Positions 14,187 through 16,680 of a DNA stretch of 16,680 nt are shown here, in pieces (the first letter of the stretch is position 1; each line of letters begins with the position of its first letter). Position numbers and translations under genes: made by a program. Under the pieces are notes generated by a model. It worked only from the letters and a program-made list of their open reading frames with translations. It searched no databases and was not told where the DNA came from. Location: positions 1-16,680 of the forward strand of contig CAMGGF010000011.1 in the NCBI GenBank assembly GCA_946055445.1, read 5' to 3'. This DNA comes from an uncultured Ruminococcus sp. Lineage in GTDB: Bacteria > Bacillota > Clostridia > Oscillospirales > Acutalibacteraceae.

Positions 14187-15214
14187 ATACCGTATTGGCA
14201 ATCGTGCTTGCAATCGCAATCAGTTTTTTAATTGCATTTTTACTCGGCTTTGTGCTCATTCCGTGGCTTAGAAAACTGCATTTCGGGCAAACTATTTTAG
14301 AAATCGGGCCCGCGTGGCATAAGTCAAAACAAGGCACACCCGTTATGGGCGGCTTTATGTTTATTGTGAGTACCGTAGTGGCATTTGCCGCAGTCGCGCT
14401 GACGGATTATCTGCTCGGCGGCAAACTCTTCACAAGCGGCGTCTTGGTAGAGGACAGCATCAAAATCAAGTTGATTGCAGGGCTTTTAATGGCGTTGGGA
14501 TTTGGTATGATTGGTTTTGCCGACGACTACATTAAAGTTGTGAAAAAACGCAACTTGGGGCTGACAATTACGCAAAAATCCATTGCCCAAATCCTGTTGA
14601 TGCTCGCGTATCTCGGTGCGCTGTATATGTCGGGCAACACCTTTATGTTCATTCCGTTCGTCGGCAATGTGGATTTGCATTTCTTCTTTTGGATTTTCGG
14701 TATGGCGGTCATTTACGCCACCGTAAACGCCGTAAACTTCACCGACGGCGTAGACGGGCTTTGCGGCTCTGTCACCGCAGTTGCGGCGCTTGCATTTTTA
14801 ATTGCCGCGTGCTTAAAGGGACTTTTCGGTGTCGGCATTCTCGCGGGCGCGTTAATGGGCGGTTGCCTTGGTTATCTTATTTGGAACTGGAATCCGTCCA
14901 AAATTATGATGGGCGACACAGGCTCCATGTTCTTGGGCGGTATGGTTGTCGCGCTCGCGTATGCGATTGACTGCCCGCTGATGATTTTGTGCTTCGGCAT
15001 TATTTATGTAATTGAAATGCTGTCGGATGTGTTGCAAATCGGCTATTTCAAAGCCACGCACGGCAAACGCATTTTCAAAATGGCACCGATTCACCATCAT
15101 TTTGAAATGTGCGGTTGGAAAGAGAAAAAAATCGTGGTGATTTTTACCCTTGTAAACGCGCTCGGCGCGGCGGTGGGGTTGTTGCTTCTGTATTTCGGCG
15201 CGCCGCACGCATAA
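14183..15214 (+). CDS. mraY: Phospho-N-acetylmuramoyl-pentapeptide transferase MraY
   Basis: Integral membrane enzyme that transfers phospho-MurNAc-pentapeptide to undecaprenyl phosphate, making lipid I. The 343-residue protein is highly hydrophobic with about ten helices, and carries the family's acidic and histidine motifs: FADDYIKV (D114, D115), NAVNFTDGVDGL (D188, D191), MGDTGS (D245) and APIHHHFE (H304-H306). The start is ATG 14183, overlapping the murF stop, with GGGGAG at 14166-14171. ftsW begins 33 bases after its stop; in related operons murD usually occupies this place. Confidence 0.96.
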   Translation: MNTVLAIVLAIAISFLIAFLLGFVLIPWLRKLHFGQTILEIGPAWHKSKQGTPVMGGFMFIVSTVVAFAAVALTDYLLGGKLFTSGVLVEDSIKIKLIAGLLMALGFGMIGFADDYIKVVKKRNLGLTITQKSIAQILLMLAYLGALYMSGNTFMFIPFVGNVDLHFFFWIFGMAVIYATVNAVNFTDGVDGLCGSVTAVAALAFLIAACLKGLFGVGILAGALMGGCLGYLIWNWNPSKIMMGDTGSMFLGGMVVALAYAIDCPLMILCFGIIYVIEMLSDVLQIGYFKATHGKRIFKMAPIHHHFEMCGWKEKKIVVIFTLVNALGAAVGLLLLYFGAPHA

Positions 15215-15247
15215 ATGCGGGTTTAATCTGTAAAGGAGGAGAGCATA

Positions 15248-16501
15248 TTGGCAAATACTGCTGTAAGAAACCAACGCACAGCGGCGAAAAAAGCACCGAA
15301 AAAACGCTCGGATTTTTGGGCGGTCGGCAAACTCGATGTCCCGTTTTTGCTGTTGGTGATGACGATTTTGACCATCGGGCTCGTTATGCTGTTCTCCGCA
15401 AGTTACACCTACGCATATTACAACGAACACGGCGACAGCGCGTATTTCTTCAAGCGCCAATTCGTGTTTGCCGTTGTGGGTGTAATCGCGATGTTCTTTG
15501 TGTCCAAAGTACGCTATGATTATTTTAAACTGTTTGCCATTCCCGCTGTTTTGCTTTCGTGGTTTTTGTTGGTGATCGTTTTGTTTTTGCCGCCGGTCAA
15601 ACCCGGATTTCACCGTTGGATAAACCTCGGCTTGTTCACCTTTCAACCGTCGGAAATTGCAAAACTCGCCATTATTCTGTTCTGCGCGTGGCATATGGAT
15701 AAAAACCATAAACGCATTATCGGTAAGCGCGAAAACCCTTCGAAGTTTTCCAAAACCGTAAAAGAGTTGTCTAACGGGAAAATCGTAGTTTATGACTCTT
15801 TTGCGATGCTGTGTCTGTACGGCGTTATCATTGCCGTGACCGCAGGGCTTGTGTATCTTGAAAATCACCTGTCGGGCACCATTTTGATTTTTGCTATCGG
15901 TGTTGTTATGATGTTCTTGGGCGAAGTCAAACAGCATTGGTTTATTTTGATAGGTGCGTTGGCGGTTGTCGCGGTGGTATTCTTTATTTTCAATCCCGAA
16001 ATCCTCGAAAAATACGCAGGTGAACGCATCACGGCGTGGCTTGACAAATCCTATGAGCCGCGTGGCGCACGCTGGCAGACGAACAACTCTTTGTATGCTA
16101 TCGGCTCGGGCGGGCTGTTCGGTACGGGACTCGGGAATTCCAAGCAAAAACATTTGTATGTTTCCGAACCGCAAAATGACTTTATTTTTGCGATTGTCTG
16201 TGAAGAACTTGGTTTCCTGCGCGCGGCGGGCATCATTCTTTTGTATGTTTTGCTGGTAGCGCGCGGCGTCAAAATCGGCTTGCGTGCGAAAGACCGTTTC
16301 GGCGCACTGCTTGCGATGGGTATTGTGTTCCAAGTGGGACTGCAAACCGCGCTCAACATCGCGGTTGTCACCGACGCGTTGCCGAACACGGGTATCAGTT
16401 TGCCGTTTTTCAGTTACGGCGGGACTTCATTGATGATGTTGCTGTTTGAAATGGGCGTGGTACTTTCCGTGTCGCGTTATTCTCGACTTGAAAAAAATTA
16501 A
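15248..16501 (+). CDS. ftsW: SEDS peptidoglycan glycosyltransferase FtsW (FtsW/SpoVE-like)
   Basis: SEDS-family polymerase that joins lipid II disaccharides with its partner class B PBP (the ftsI product). The 417-residue protein has about ten helices and the family motifs: RWINLGLFTFQPSEIAKL (123-140), NHLSGTILI (206-214), the ITAWLDKSYEPRGARWQ loop (261-277, with D266 in the catalytic extracellular region), GGLFGTGLGNS, and PNTGISLPFFSYGGTS near the end. A charged cytosolic loop (about 151-183) is longer than in many homologs. The start is TTG at 15248, seven bases after AAAGGAGGA. Sequence alone does not separate FtsW from SpoVE; genomic position favours division. Confidence 0.93.
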   Translation: MANTAVRNQRTAAKKAPKKRSDFWAVGKLDVPFLLLVMTILTIGLVMLFSASYTYAYYNEHGDSAYFFKRQFVFAVVGVIAMFFVSKVRYDYFKLFAIPAVLLSWFLLVIVLFLPPVKPGFHRWINLGLFTFQPSEIAKLAIILFCAWHMDKNHKRIIGKRENPSKFSKTVKELSNGKIVVYDSFAMLCLYGVIIAVTAGLVYLENHLSGTILIFAIGVVMMFLGEVKQHWFILIGALAVVAVVFFIFNPEILEKYAGERITAWLDKSYEPRGARWQTNNSLYAIGSGGLFGTGLGNSKQKHLYVSEPQNDFIFAIVCEELGFLRAAGIILLYVLLVARGVKIGLRAKDRFGALLAMGIVFQVGLQTALNIAVVTDALPNTGISLPFFSYGGTSLMMLLFEMGVVLSVSRYSRLEKN

Positions 16502-16525
16502 CCCGAAAGGGGAATATACAGAAGT

Positions 16526-16680
16526 ATGAAAATCGTATTTGCCGCAGGCGGCACGGGCGGGCACATTAACCCCGCACTCAGCGCCGCAGGCGAGGTGAAA
16601 CGGCGGTATCCCGACGCCGAAATCCTGTTTATCGGCACGGCGGACCATATGGAGGCGCGCTTGGTGCCGGCGGCGGGTTT
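16526..16680 (+). CDS. murG: UDP-GlcNAc:undecaprenyl-PP-MurNAc-pentapeptide transferase MurG (partial)
   Basis: The gene is cut by the right window edge; 51 complete codons are visible. MurG adds GlcNAc to lipid I to give lipid II. The start MKIVFAAGGTGGHINPAL carries the G-loop GGTGGH that begins nearly every MurG, followed by FIGTADHMEARLVP, typical of the first Rossmann fold. The ATG at 16526 is preceded by AAAGGGG at 16506-16512, 13 bases upstream (a rather long spacing), and it follows ftsW by 24 bases. Confidence 0.93.
   Translation, partial: MKIVFAAGGTGGHINPALSAAGEVKRRYPDAEILFIGTADHMEARLVPAAG

Noticed and set aside
1..16680. CRISPR array, prophage, transposase or integrase genes
   Set aside because: No regularly spaced repeats and no mobile-element enzymes were seen; the only mobile-like sequence is the short inverted repeat at 6606-6690.

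Overview
The window looks like a chromosomal segment of an anaerobic, low-to-mid GC Gram-positive bacterium of the Clostridia, probably Oscillospiraceae/Ruminococcaceae-like. The grounds are a Firmicutes-style division and cell-wall (dcw) cluster with a PASTA-tailed penicillin-binding protein, a meso-diaminopimelate-type MurE, strong AGGAGG-type ribosome binding sites with frequent GTG/TTG starts, and an oxygen-sensitive [FeFe]-hydrogenase-like protein. The lineage is inferred from gene content and order only.

Layout. (1) Positions 1-2989, minus strand: a two-gene potassium uptake operon, trkA then trkH, closed by a clear intrinsic terminator at 109-148. (2) Positions 2990-3271: divergent intergenic region with a near-consensus promoter firing rightwards. 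(3) Positions 3272-6469, plus strand: a compact five-gene operon encoding a DRTGG-domain protein, an RsbW/SpoIIAB-like ATPase, an [FeFe]-hydrogenase-like protein of the putative sensory (HydS) type, a second DRTGG-like protein and a PHP-domain hydrolase. Genes 1/2 and 4/5 overlap. (4) Positions 6470-7084: about 600 bases without a gene, holding several hairpin repeats, a MITE-like 'CATTCTGA...GAAGAATCT' inverted repeat, an A/T-flanked terminator, AT-rich palindromes, and the mraZ promoter. (5) Positions 7085-16680, plus strand: the dcw cluster mraZ-rsmH-ftsL-ftsI(spoVD-like)-murE-murF-mraY-ftsW-murG (the last cut by the window edge). murD is not in its usual place between mraY and ftsW.

How the genes work together. 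TrkA gates the TrkH potassium channel. The five-gene module resembles sets found beside electron-bifurcating hydrogenases in clostridia and probably senses redox or hydrogen state rather than turning over hydrogen: it keeps the four H-cluster cysteines but has Ala in place of the proton-shuttling Cys. The dcw operon makes the UDP-MurNAc-pentapeptide and lipid I/II precursors (MurE, MurF, MraY, MurG) and the division synthase with its scaffold (FtsW, FtsI, FtsL).

Most worth a second look: the HydS module; an in-frame amber codon (8533) that separates the strongly ribosome-bound start of ftsL from its body, alongside a TAG-CCG-TGA double stop on the PHP gene; the missing murD; and a strong 15-bp hairpin between ftsL and ftsI.
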